The notes beneath the pieces were generated by a model, which saw only the letters and a list, made by a program, of their open reading frames with translations, was not told the origin of the DNA and did no database searches. 64,000 nt of DNA from Leptolyngbya sp. O-77 (lineage in GTDB: Bacteria; Cyanobacteriota; Cyanobacteriia; Elainellales; Elainellaceae), in assembly GCF_001548395.1 (NCBI RefSeq), contig NZ_AP017367.1, positions 4,687,001-4,751,000 on the forward strand. Reading direction: 5' to 3'. The position numbers and the translations under genes are program-made. Shown here piece by piece: positions 1 through 8,735 of this stretch. How positions within the stretch are numbered: position 1 is the stretch's first letter; every line of letters starts with the position of its first letter.

Positions 1-1611
1 AATCGCCTGCGGAAGTATCACAAAAAAACGCCCCATGTCCGCCTGATTGTGGTCGATCCGCGCCGCACCCAGACCGCCGACGCTGCCGACCTGCACCTGG
101 CCATTCGCCCCGGTACAGATATTGATTTGTTCAATGGCATTGCCTACCTGCTGATGCAGTGGGGCTATGAGCAGCCAGAATTCATTCAGCAGCATACAAA
201 CGGCTATGCCGACTATGCCGAAGTGGTGCGCCACTACCCGCCGGAGATTGTGAGCGATCGCTGCGGAATTTCTATATCCGACCTGGAAACCGCCGCCCGC
301 TGGTGGGGCGAGTCGGGGCGAGTGCTGTCGCTGTGGTCGATGGGGCTGAACCAGTCCAGCGAAGGCACGGCCAAAGTCCGCAGCCTGATCAACCTGCACC
401 TGCTGACGGGGCAAATCGGCAGACCCGGCGCGGGGCCGTTTTCTCTGACCGGCCAGCCCAACGCGATGGGCGGCCGCGAGGCGGGCGGATTGTCGCACCT
501 GCTACCCGGCTATCGGTTTGTAGCCAATTCCCAGCACCGCGCCGAAGTGGAGCAAGCCTGGGGATTGCCACCCGGCCGCATTTCCGCGATGCCCGGCCGC
601 ACCGTGTGGGACATGATTCGCGGGCTGGAAGGGGGCGAAGTCGGACTCTTCTGGATTGCGGCGACGAATCCGGCCGTGAGCCTGCCCGACTTGGTGCGAG
701 TAAAGGCGGCCCTGGGGCGATCGCCCTTCACCATCTACCAGGAAGCCTACTTTCCCACCGAAACCGCCGAATTCGCCCACCTGCTGCTGCCCGCCACCCA
801 ATGGAGCGAAAAGAGCGGCACCATGACCAACTCGGAGCGCGTGGTGACGCTGGCTAAAGCCTTTCAGCCTGCCCCCGGCGAAGCCCGCGCCGACTGGGAA
901 ATTTTCTGCGAAGTCGGCCGCCGCCTTGGGTTTGCCGCCCAGTTCCCCTTTCAAACCGCTGCCCAAGTCCATGCTGAATTTGTGAAGCTCACCCAGGGCC
1001 GCCCCTGCGACATGAGCGACATCAGCCATGCACGGCTAGAGCAGGAGGGCCCCTTGCAATGGCCGCTGTCCAGCAGTGAGAACCCTGAATCGCAGACCCA
1101 GTCCGCCAAGCGCCTCTACACCGACCTGCAATTTCACACGCCCGACGGACGGGCCCGCTTTAGCGCCGCTCACTCGCGGGGGCTGGCAGAACCCCCCGAC
1201 CCCGACTTTCCGCTGGTGCTGACAACGGGGCGATTGTATGGACACTGGCACACCCAGACCCGCACTGGACGCACCGAAAAGATTACCCAGATGCACCCCA
1301 ACCCCTTTATCGAAATTCACCCGCGCGATGCGGAGCCGCTGGGCATTGGGGAGGGAGACTTGGTAGAAGTGCGATCGCGCCGGGGTTGGGCCCGCTTTCC
1401 GGCAAAAGTGACAAAGGCGATCGCCCCTGGCACGGTCTTTGTGCCCATGCACTGGGGGGCACTCTGGGCAGACCATGCCGAAGCCAACGCCCTCACCCAC
1501 CCCGCAGCTTGTCCCGACTCGAAACAGCCAGAGCTAAAGGCCTGTGCGGTAAAGCTGCTGCCCGTGCAAGTAGAAACGCCCGTGCGTCAGGAGTTGAGCG
1601 TGCTGGGGTAG
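1..1611 (+). CDS. narB: Ferredoxin-nitrate reductase, 3' part (start lies before the window)
   Basis: Assimilatory nitrate reductase, which reduces nitrate to nitrite in the cytoplasm with ferredoxin electrons, using a 4Fe-4S cluster and Mo-bis-MGD. The frame is open from base 1 (NRLRKYHKK...) and through the GTG at 49, so that GTG is internal. About 536 of roughly 730 residues are present; the N-terminal Fe-S domain is missing. Visible: the [11 protein letters not shown] nucleotide-binding strand, the central molybdopterin oxidoreductase region, and the C-terminal dinucleotide-binding domain with [17 protein letters not shown] and the VPMHWG segment. In cyanobacteria narB usually ends the nirA-nrtABCD-narB operon; the upstream genes cannot be seen here. 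A purine/pyrimidine repeat follows the stop. Confidence 0.95.
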   Translation, partial: NRLRKYHKKTPHVRLIVVDPRRTQTADAADLHLAIRPGTDIDLFNGIAYLLMQWGYEQPEFIQQHTNGYADYAEVVRHYPPEIVSDRCGISISDLETAARWWGESGRVLSLWSMGLNQSSEGTAKVRSLINLHLLTGQIGRPGAGPFSLTGQPNAMGGREAGGLSHLLPGYRFVANSQHRAEVEQAWGLPPGRISAMPGRTVWDMIRGLEGGEVGLFWIAATNPAVSLPDLVRVKAALGRSPFTIYQEAYFPTETAEFAHLLLPATQWSEKSGTMTNSERVVTLAKAFQPAPGEARADWEIFCEVGRRLGFAAQFPFQTAAQVHAEFVKLTQGRPCDMSDISHARLEQEGPLQWPLSSSENPESQTQSAKRLYTDLQFHTPDGRARFSAAHSRGLAEPPDPDFPLVLTTGRLYGHWHTQTRTGRTEKITQMHPNPFIEIHPRDAEPLGIGEGDLVEVRSRRGWARFPAKVTKAIAPGTVFVPMHWGALWADHAEANALTHPAACPDSKQPELKACAVKLLPVQVETPVRQELSVLG

Positions 1612-1747
1612 GGGAGAGGGAAGAGGGAAGAAGGAAGAACGAAAAACGAAGAGAAGGGAAAAACGAAGAGGGAAGAAGGAAGAAGGAAGAAGGAAAACCT
1701 GTTCTTCTCTCTTCTTTTTTCTTTCTTCTCTCTTCCTTCTTCCCTAA
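1612..1747. repeat. Purine-rich/pyrimidine-rich mirror hairpin repeat
   Basis: About 85 bases of nearly pure purine (GGGAAGAAGGAAGAACGAA-like units) are followed by about 45 bases of pure pyrimidine (TTCTTCTCTC, TTCCTTCTTCCC). The arms are complementary, so the transcript after narB could fold into a long imperfect hairpin. Close relatives lie at 35152-35207 and 53973-54119. Confidence 0.75.
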
Positions 1748-1779
1748 ACTGTCTTTGGCTGGCTGGATGAATAGGTGCT

Positions 1780-3552
1780 ATGGCAAATGATCAGGTGCTG
1801 CGGCAAACTCTGGTGCGGCTAGATGGGCTGGGCTACAAGGCTTATAAAGAGATTCAGGGCAGCTATCGGTTTCCGGGCTTTACGCTGCATATTGACTTTG
1901 TGCAGGGCGACCCGTTTGCAGCTCCTAGTCGGCTGCGGGTCGTCGTGCCCCAGGCGGAGGCGGGTTTCCCGCCAGAAACATTCCACACGCGCAGCCGGGA
2001 AATCGCTCTGCGGGATTATCTGACGCGGCAGTTTGGCAAAGCAGCGGCGGCGGTGCGCGAAAAGCGGGGCAGCGGCAACAGTGGTCTGATTGCGATCGCC
2101 CCTACCAGTCAATACATCCTGGAGCGATCGGCTCTTTGGGTATCGGAGGCGGCTGTTGAAGCGCGATTTTGGGTGGGGCTGCCTGCACGGGGACGACAAA
2201 TCTTGGGACGCACGGCGGCAGAACTGTTGTGCGACGACCTGCCGCTAATTGTCGGGCGATCGCTCTTTTACTCGGTTTTGAACCCGACTGAACTCCAGCA
2301 GCATTTGACCGTGGCAGAAGACACCGACTGGCTGCGCGACCAGTTGGCAGCGCGGGGGCTGGTGGCCTTTGTCCCCGATGGGGCGCTCTTGCCCAGACAG
2401 AGCGGCGTAGACGATCGCCCGCTCCAAGACTCCAGCGCCGTGCGATTTCGCTCGCCCGCGTCGCTGCGGGTGGAGTTCGATCGCCCCAACCAGGGCAAGA
2501 TTTCGGGCATGGGCATTCCCAAAGGCATCACGCTCATCGTCGGCGGTGGCTACCACGGCAAATCTACCCTGCTCAGGGCGATCGCCCTCGGCATCTACAC
2601 CGCCATTCCTGGCGACGGGCGCGAACATCTGGTGACCGATGCCGCCGCCGTGAAGATTCGCGCCGAAGACGGCCGCAGCATCACAGGCGTAGACATTTCG
2701 CCCTTTATCAACCACCTGCCCCAGGGCCGCTCGACGACGCGCTTTAGCACCGAAAACGCCAGCGGCAGCACCTCCCAGGCGGCCAGTATCGTCGAGGCGC
2801 TGGAGGCGGGAGCGCGAGTGCTCCTGATAGACGAAGACACCTCCGCTACAAACTTTATGATCCGCGATCGCCGGATGCAGGCCCTCATCGCCAAAGACAA
2901 GGAGCCAATCACGCCCCTGATCGACAAAATCCGCCAGCTTTACCAGGATGATGGTGTGTCTACAATTCTGGTGATGGGCGGCAGCGGCGACTATTTCGAC
3001 GTGGCGGATACCGTCATTGCCATGACCGACTACCTGCCCCAGGATGTGACCCAACAGGCCAGAGCGATCGCCGCTCAGTTTGCCACTCAACGCACTGCTG
3101 AAGGGGGCAATCACTTTGGTTCACTCACCCCTCGCATTCCGCTCCCCAAACGGCTCGACTCGCCCGAAAAACGCTGGGAACAATCCTGGCACGGCGGCCG
3201 CCGGGGGGATACTCGCATGGTCGAGGGCGATCGCCCAGAACGCACCCCCAAACTGAAGGCACGGGACATCGACGAACTAGTGTTCGGTTCAGAAACGGTA
3301 GATTTGTCTGCGGTGGAGCAACTGGTAGAAGTAGGCCAGGTGCGAACTATTGGCGCGGCGATCGCCTATCTACAGCAGCACTACCTCGACGGTCGCCGCA
3401 CGCTGCCCGATCTTCTGGATCAGATTGCACCCCAGCTTGCCGCCGACCAGATAGACGAACTGACGACCTATCCCCAGGGGGATCTGGTGGCGGTTCGACC
3501 TCTGGAACTTGCCGCAGCTTTTAATCGTCTGCGATCTCTGAGCTTGCGGTAA
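1780..3552 (+). CDS. ABC-class ATPase of the PF09818/COG3044 family
   Basis: A soluble 590-residue P-loop ATPase matching the 'predicted ATPase of the ABC class' family, whose role is not established. Seen: an N-terminal domain of about 240 residues with IDFVQGDPFAAPSRLRV, a Walker A-like GGGYHGKSTLL near residue 251, an ABC signature-like stretch (TENASGSTSQAASIVEAL) near 325, a Walker B strand VLLIDEDTSATNFMIRD near 345, and a C-terminal helical region. There are no membrane segments and no permease neighbour, so transport is unlikely. It starts at ATG 1780, 168 bases after narB across the repeat hairpin, so co-transcription with narB is doubtful. HIP1 sites fall within the coding sequence, one encoding EGDRP. 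Confidence 0.85.
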   Translation: MANDQVLRQTLVRLDGLGYKAYKEIQGSYRFPGFTLHIDFVQGDPFAAPSRLRVVVPQAEAGFPPETFHTRSREIALRDYLTRQFGKAAAAVREKRGSGNSGLIAIAPTSQYILERSALWVSEAAVEARFWVGLPARGRQILGRTAAELLCDDLPLIVGRSLFYSVLNPTELQQHLTVAEDTDWLRDQLAARGLVAFVPDGALLPRQSGVDDRPLQDSSAVRFRSPASLRVEFDRPNQGKISGMGIPKGITLIVGGGYHGKSTLLRAIALGIYTAIPGDGREHLVTDAAAVKIRAEDGRSITGVDISPFINHLPQGRSTTRFSTENASGSTSQAASIVEALEAGARVLLIDEDTSATNFMIRDRRMQALIAKDKEPITPLIDKIRQLYQDDGVSTILVMGGSGDYFDVADTVIAMTDYLPQDVTQQARAIAAQFATQRTAEGGNHFGSLTPRIPLPKRLDSPEKRWEQSWHGGRRGDTRMVEGDRPERTPKLKARDIDELVFGSETVDLSAVEQLVEVGQVRTIGAAIAYLQQHYLDGRRTLPDLLDQIAPQLAADQIDELTTYPQGDLVAVRPLELAAAFNRLRSLSLR

Positions 3553-4043
3553 AAATAGGAAGTTTCTAAGAAAATTTTGGCTAACGAGCGCTTCTAGCGC
3601 GATTGATTGCCCGAAATCGTCTTTCGGCAGCGAAATACGCGCTGATTCATCGACCCAAAACCAGGGACATCGGCCCATTTCTCCCTACAACCCCAGCATG
3701 AAATCTATGTAATTGCCATCTTCGGAGCCGGTCGCCGTGATACCTTAGTGAAGGCGACGGTATCCTAAGCCGCAATTTTCAACAGACTCATAACGGACTC
3801 ATAACGAGCGAACGCTAAACGCAAATCCTGACGGCCTGACAGGTTTGTCCTCGACAGGTTTGTCGATACGCCGAAGGAACTTGCCTACTCAATACTCACC
3901 TGAGCGTTTCCATCAGACTTTAATAAACTACAGCCTGCTCTGGAAACCAGCCTGCTCTGGGGACATCGCCCGCACTACAGGCTTCTCATAGCAAGACTTC
4001 CAAGCTATTAGACTGAATTCAACCTGGAGGAATCTTCGATACT
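3553..4043. other. Intergenic region and leader of the RRM gene, with three short tandem duplications
   Basis: No gene seen. Three unrelated tandem duplications lie within 180 bases: GACTCATAACG twice (3785-3806), GACAGGTTTGTC twice with period 15 (3838-3864; each copy is itself a GACA/TGTC dyad), and CAGCCTGCTCTGG twice with period 17 (3931-3960). A small GCGC-TTCTA-GCGC dyad lies near 3590, after the ATPase gene. Confidence 0.6.
4026..4030 (+). promoter_or_regulatory. Shine-Dalgarno GGAGG of the RRM gene
   Basis: A perfect GGAGG lies 13 bases before ATG 4044. Most genes in this window lack a recognisable ribosome-binding site, so strong translation of this small RNA-binding protein is plausible. 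Confidence 0.6.
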
Positions 4044-4475
4044 ATGTCCATTCGTCTTTATGTAGGCAATTTGCCCAAAGAGCTAGAGCGGCAAGAATTG
4101 GCTGCCCTGTTTGCGGAATTTGATGAAACCTTGACCACCAAAATCATCACCGACCGTAAAACTGGGAAATGCCGCGGCTTTGGGTTTGTCACGGTGAAAA
4201 GCGAAGAGCAGGCAGACCAGGTCATTGAAAAGTTTGATGGCTTCCTGTTTAAGGAAACCCCACTGAAAATTGAACGCGCCCAGCCTCGCGAAAAGGGCAG
4301 CGAGGAGGGAGAGGAGGCTCCTTCCACTGCCAGCAACGGCAACCGCAAGAAAAACAGCAAGGGCAAGAAGGCCACCGCAACGACGGAGCCAGAATCCGTG
4401 CAGCCCGATCCTCGCTGGGCCCAAGAGCTAGAAAAGCTAAAGGAACTGCTGTCTACCCAAACGGCAAACTCTTAG
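4044..4475 (+). CDS. RRM-type RNA-binding protein (cyanobacterial Rbp family)
   Basis: A 143-residue protein with one N-terminal RNA-recognition motif (about residues 2-80): RNP2 is LYVGNL and RNP1 is CRGFGFVTV, both with the aromatic residues that stack on RNA. Cyanobacterial Rbp proteins bind single-stranded RNA and are often cold-induced. The usual glycine-rich tail is absent; residues 85-143 are rich in Glu, Lys, Ser and Asn, with a short helical end, resembling the shorter, non-Gly-rich members. It has a strong Shine-Dalgarno and a 490-base upstream region with small duplications. The family is clear; its RNA targets are not. Confidence 0.93.
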   Translation: MSIRLYVGNLPKELERQELAALFAEFDETLTTKIITDRKTGKCRGFGFVTVKSEEQADQVIEKFDGFLFKETPLKIERAQPREKGSEEGEEAPSTASNGNRKKNSKGKKATATTEPESVQPDPRWAQELEKLKELLSTQTANS

Positions 4476-4658
4476 CTTGGCTGAGTGCGTGTGGCGCATA
4501 GAGTCCGATAGATTCTCGTTTCTTATATCGGTTCATTGAGCTTCAAGCTTCAAAGGGCGATCGCACTCCGGTCGTCCTTTTTGGTTGCCGTTCGCTGCGA
4601 CAAACTTTAGGATGTAAGGCAAATCCACTTTTCAGGCTGTTGTTGGGGGAACGATTTC

Positions 4659-6284
4659 ATGGCAAAGCGGCGACTGGCAAAACGACTGCGGTGGGTCATG
4701 GCGGGTATGGCGATGTCGCTGCTGGGTACTCCGGCGATCGCCTACATTGCCTCTATCAACTCAATGGAAGCGGGCGGTATCGATGCCCGTCGGGTGCAGT
4801 CCGAACCCTACAACCTCCTAGGCCGCAAAATTGCCATTGGTCAGGTCGAAATTGGTCGCCCGGCCCTGTTTGGACTCGATAAAACGGCTGCCAATAACTT
4901 CGCAGTGCGGGTACGCCAGGTGTTCTTTCGGGATGGGCTGGCCCGTCCAAACGATACGGTAGACCCCCATGCAGCAGGCGTGGCCAGCGTCATGGTGAGC
5001 AACGACAAGCTGGTGCAGGGCGTTGCGCCCGAGGCGAAGCTCTACGCAGCAGCAGCGGGCTTTGAGCGGCGCGGCGGCCAGCCGCAAGAGTGCCTCGCTT
5101 CGCAGACGGTGGCGCTGCAAAACGGCGACGATGTGCGGGCGATTAACTTCAGCTTTGGCGAGTCGCTGTCGCAAGACCCGCGCCCCAATGCCCAGCTAGA
5201 CGGCAACGCCTTGCTGACGCAGTGTATTGACTGGTCGGCAAATCAGCATAACGTGCTGTACGTGATTGCAGGCAACCAGGGCGAAGGGGGCATTCCCATT
5301 CCCACCGATAATTTCAACGGCATGATCGTGTCGAACTCGATCGCCGTCAATGGCGTTTATCGAAAGGTCAGCTTTTTTGATCTGGGCAGTGAGCCGCCGC
5401 CGATCTACGGGCGATCGCGCGAGCCAGAAAGCAACGTCGGCCCGCGCCGCTCCGTTAGCTTGATGGCTCCGGGCACTAATATTCAAACCATCAACCCCGA
5501 CGGAACCCTCAGCAACCCCGCCACGGGGACGAGCTTTGCTGCGCCCCATGTGACGGCGATGGTGGCGCTGTTGCAGGAATTTGGCGATCGCCAGATCCGC
5601 GAACAGCAGCCCAACTGGAGCCTGGATGCCCGTCGCCACGAGGTGATGAAAGCGGTGATGATGAACGCAGCAGACAAGATTCAGGACCAGGGCGATGGTC
5701 TGATGCTGGGCATGACGCGCACTGCCGTCAACAAGCAAAACCGCGACTGGCTCAGTTCTGATGCCTACACGGACGAAACCAAACCGCTGGATGCTGACCT
5801 GGGAACCGGGCATCTGCACGCCTATCGGTCGCTGATGCAGTTTGGCTCTGGTCAGTTTGCGCCCGATGCGCCCGTGCCGCCCATCGGCTGGGACTATCGC
5901 ACCGTTGGCACCAGACGCGACGCGCCCGCCTATCGAGACTATGTGCTGGAGCGGCCGCTGGTAGCAGGCAGCCACGTCGCCATTACCCTCGCCTGGAACC
6001 GCGTGGTAGAGCTGAAGGATGCCAATCGCAACGGTCTGTATGACGTGGGCGAGAGCTTTGACGACAAGGGATTGAACAACCTGGATATTTACCTGATGCG
6101 GGCGGAGGATGAGGATTTGGGCGATCGCATTTGGTCATCCGTCAGCGCCGTAGACAGCGTAGAGCATATCTTTCACGCCGTCCCCGAAACCGGCCGCTAC
6201 AAGATTCGCGTCGTGTATCGCGATCGCGCTAACACTCCGACCCAGAACTACGCCCTCGCATGGTGGACAGTTCCAGTGGAGTAG
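4659..6284 (+). CDS. Secreted S8 (subtilisin-like) serine peptidase with Glu at the expected Asp position
   Basis: A 541-residue exported protease. A basic N terminus (KRRLAKRLR) and hydrophobic stretch end at AIA, a plausible signal-peptide site near residue 30. S8 landmarks: His104 in DPHAAGVASV, the oxyanion Asn in VIAGNQGE near 200, and the nucleophile Ser292 in GTSFAAPHV. The strand that normally carries the catalytic Asp reads IGQVEIGRP, placing Glu64 where Asp is expected. The C-terminal part (about 405-541) is beta-rich, like a P/PPC domain, and contains an Asp/Asn/Gly loop (DANRNGLYDVGESFDD) resembling a calcium site. It is monocistronic, with a 16-base G-rich tandem repeat right after the stop. 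Confidence 0.9.
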   Translation: MAKRRLAKRLRWVMAGMAMSLLGTPAIAYIASINSMEAGGIDARRVQSEPYNLLGRKIAIGQVEIGRPALFGLDKTAANNFAVRVRQVFFRDGLARPNDTVDPHAAGVASVMVSNDKLVQGVAPEAKLYAAAAGFERRGGQPQECLASQTVALQNGDDVRAINFSFGESLSQDPRPNAQLDGNALLTQCIDWSANQHNVLYVIAGNQGEGGIPIPTDNFNGMIVSNSIAVNGVYRKVSFFDLGSEPPPIYGRSREPESNVGPRRSVSLMAPGTNIQTINPDGTLSNPATGTSFAAPHVTAMVALLQEFGDRQIREQQPNWSLDARRHEVMKAVMMNAADKIQDQGDGLMLGMTRTAVNKQNRDWLSSDAYTDETKPLDADLGTGHLHAYRSLMQFGSGQFAPDAPVPPIGWDYRTVGTRRDAPAYRDYVLERPLVAGSHVAITLAWNRVVELKDANRNGLYDVGESFDDKGLNNLDIYLMRAEDEDLGDRIWSSVSAVDSVEHIFHAVPETGRYKIRVVYRDRANTPTQNYALAWWTVPVE

Positions 6285-6326
6285 ATGTTGGGGTGATGAG
6301 GTGTTGGGGTGATGAGGTGTTGGGGC
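6285..6326. repeat. 16-base tandem repeat, 2.6 copies
   Basis: The unit GTGTTGGGGTGATGAG is repeated immediately after the protease stop codon. Related GTGTTGGGGTG-like text occurs at 36830-36862 and 59708-59745, so it belongs to a dispersed G-rich repeat family. Confidence 0.8.
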
Positions 6327-6391
6327 AGTTCAGCAGGACTTTCTCCGCTCTGCCCGCTCATGACCTGCTTCAATCCAACTACTCAACACAG

Positions 6392-6730
6392 CTAATCGAT
6401 AAAGTGCCAGATGCAGGGATAGCGATAGGGACGCTCCAGGTTGCTGGCGGACTGCACCATTGCAATGATCGGCATAATCACGCTGACGATGATTAGCCCG
6501 ATCAGAAATGGAATGCCGATCAGCACAAACGACAGCACAAAGAAAATGATTCCCCAGATCAGCACTGTCAGGTAAAAATTGATGGCTTCTTTGGCGTTGC
6601 CCTGCACGACGGGATCTTCGGACACCAAGAGAAACACAATCGGCACCGCGACAGACACCAGCGCATAGCTAATCAACTGCGATCCGTGACAAAGGACAGA
6701 GTAAAGCTTTCGTTTTTCCAGATCAGTCAT
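6392..6730 (-). CDS. DUF4870-family membrane protein
   Basis: A small integral membrane protein of 112 residues if started at the ATG that gives MTDLEKRKLYS. Three hydrophobic segments are visible: LISYALVSVAVPIVFLLV, an FYLTVLIWGIIFFVLSFVLIG block, and FLIGLIIVSVIMPIIAMV. The pattern, with a short charged N terminus and an EAINFYLTVLIW helix, matches DUF4870, whose function is unknown. The frame extends upstream to in-frame starts at 6760 (ATG) and 6769 (GTG); none has a convincing ribosome-binding site, so the start is uncertain by up to 13 residues. It faces convergently against the protease gene and diverges from prfC. Confidence 0.8.
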   Translation of the reverse strand: MTDLEKRKLYSVLCHGSQLISYALVSVAVPIVFLLVSEDPVVQGNAKEAINFYLTVLIWGIIFFVLSFVLIGIPFLIGLIIVSVIMPIIAMVQSASNLERPYRYPCIWHFID

Positions 6731-6864
6731 GGGTGTGAAGAGTCGAGTCAGGAGTACCATTGTCTTCACCAGATGAGCCAGCTTTTCCGGCGATCGCCCA
6801 CGATTTGGGCTGGCTTGCTACGATAAAGGTTGCTTGCTGTATTTGCTTCTGAGTCTTTGCTGGC

Positions 6865-8493
6865 ATGACCACCGACCTTCAGACTGAAATCGCCACTGCG
6901 GTTGACCAACGGCGCAACTTTGCGATCATTTCTCACCCCGACGCGGGGAAAACCACGCTGACGGAAAAACTGCTGCTGTACGGAGGCGCAATCCACGAAG
7001 CGGGTGCTGTGAAAGCCAAGCGAGCGCAGCGCCACGCCACTTCGGACTGGATGGAGATGGAGCAACAGCGGGGCATCTCCATCACCTCTACGGTGCTGCA
7101 ATTTGACTACAGCGGCTACACGATCAACCTGCTGGACACGCCGGGACACCAGGACTTTAGCGAAGACACCTACCGGACGCTGGCGGCGGCAGATAACGCG
7201 GTGATGCTGGAAGACGCGGCCAAAGGTCTAGAGCCGCAAACCCGCAAGCTGTTTGAGGTGTGCCGGATGCGGGGAATTCCCATCTTCACCTTTTTCAACA
7301 AGTTGGATCGGCCCGGGCGCGACCCGCTAGAGCTGATGGACGAAATCGAGCAGGAGTTGGGCTTGCAAACCTACCCGGTGAACTGGCCCATCGGCATGGG
7401 CGATCGCTTCAAAGGCGTGTATGACCGCCGCAAAAAGCAAATCCACCTGTTTGAGCGCACGGCCCACGGCAGCCGCGAAGCCAAGGATACAGTCATCGAT
7501 CTGGGCGATCCGCGCATCGAAGATCTGCTGGAGCAAGATCTGTATTACCAGTTCAAAGAAGAACTGGAACTGCTAGAAGCAGCAGGCACAGAGTTTGACC
7601 TAGCGCAGGTTCACGCGGGTAAGCTAACGCCTGTGTTTTTTGGCAGCGCCATGACAAACTTTGGCGTGGAGCTATTTCTGGAATCGTTTTTGGACTACGC
7701 GCTGAAGCCCGGTTCGCGCCGCAGCAGCCAGGGCGACATCGACCCCACCTATCCCGAATTTTCCGGGTTCGTGTTCAAGCTGCAAGCCAATATGGACCCC
7801 AAACACCGCGATCGCATCGCGTTTGTGCGCGTGTGTTCCGGCAAGTTTGAAAAAGACATGGTGGTGAGCCATGCCCGCACGGGCAAGACGGTGCGCCTGT
7901 CGCATCCGCAAAAGCTGTTTGGGCAGGGACGACAGTCCCTTGATGAGGCCTATCCCGGCGACGTAATTGGTCTGAACAACCCCGGCATGTTCGCCATTGG
8001 AGACACGATTTATAACGGCAAAAAGCTGGAATATGAGGGCATTCCGTCTTTTTCGCCGGAACTCTTTGCCTATTTGCGAAACCCCAACCCCAGCAAGTTC
8101 AAGCAGTTCCAAAAGGGCGTGAACGAGCTGCGAGAAGAGGGCGCAGTGCAGATTATGTACTCCACCGACGAGTCCAAGCGAGAGCCGATTCTCGCTGCTG
8201 TGGGGCAACTCCAGTTTGAAGTGGTGCAGTTCCGCCTGCGGAATGAATACAACGTGGAAAGTCTGCTCGATCCGCTGCCCTACAGTGTGGCTCGCTGGGT
8301 GGGCGGCGGCTGGGAGGCACTGGAAAAGGCAGGTCGCTTATTCAACACGGTAACCGTAAAAGATAGCTGGGGCCGCCCGGTGCTGCTGTTCAAAAACGAG
8401 TGGAACTGTCAGCAGGTGGAGGCAGAGCATCCCGCACTCGACCTGCGGGCGATCGCCCCGATCGCATCGGGTCAGGAACCCGCAGCGGTGTAA
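6865..8493 (+). CDS. prfC: Peptide chain release factor 3 (RF3 GTPase)
   Basis: A cytoplasmic translational GTPase that recycles release factors 1 and 2 from the ribosome after termination. Its 542 residues match the RF3 length. Seen: G1 [15 protein letters not shown] near 25, switch/G2 [10 protein letters not shown]3 DTPGHQDF near 92, G4 [10 protein letters not shown] near 147, then the domain II beta barrel and the RF3-type C-terminal domain ([28 protein letters not shown] in outline). HIP1 sites are frequent. It stands alone between the DUF4870 and M48-like genes. Confidence 0.97.
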   Translation: MTTDLQTEIATAVDQRRNFAIISHPDAGKTTLTEKLLLYGGAIHEAGAVKAKRAQRHATSDWMEMEQQRGISITSTVLQFDYSGYTINLLDTPGHQDFSEDTYRTLAAADNAVMLEDAAKGLEPQTRKLFEVCRMRGIPIFTFFNKLDRPGRDPLELMDEIEQELGLQTYPVNWPIGMGDRFKGVYDRRKKQIHLFERTAHGSREAKDTVIDLGDPRIEDLLEQDLYYQFKEELELLEAAGTEFDLAQVHAGKLTPVFFGSAMTNFGVELFLESFLDYALKPGSRRSSQGDIDPTYPEFSGFVFKLQANMDPKHRDRIAFVRVCSGKFEKDMVVSHARTGKTVRLSHPQKLFGQGRQSLDEAYPGDVIGLNNPGMFAIGDTIYNGKKLEYEGIPSFSPELFAYLRNPNPSKFKQFQKGVNELREEGAVQIMYSTDESKREPILAAVGQLQFEVVQFRLRNEYNVESLLDPLPYSVARWVGGGWEALEKAGRLFNTVTVKDSWGRPVLLFKNEWNCQQVEAEHPALDLRAIAPIASGQEPAAV

Positions 8494-8735
8494 TTCTAGC
8501 CTTATAGCAGTGCGATCGCGTGTCATTTCCGTATTTTCTGGGAAGCCTAGAGGCAAGCTGCATTTTTCCAAGTTGCACTTTTCTCTGGGCCGGTTTGCGA
8601 ATAGCCCCTATGCTTGGGTTAGGGATTGTGTAACTTTCTCTAACGCATGACTAGCGCAGCATTTTAACGAGCCTTAGCGCTTGACTCAGCCTTTGGGCTA
8701 GATGATCCTTTGAGCCACGCCAGCGAGGAGCGGAT

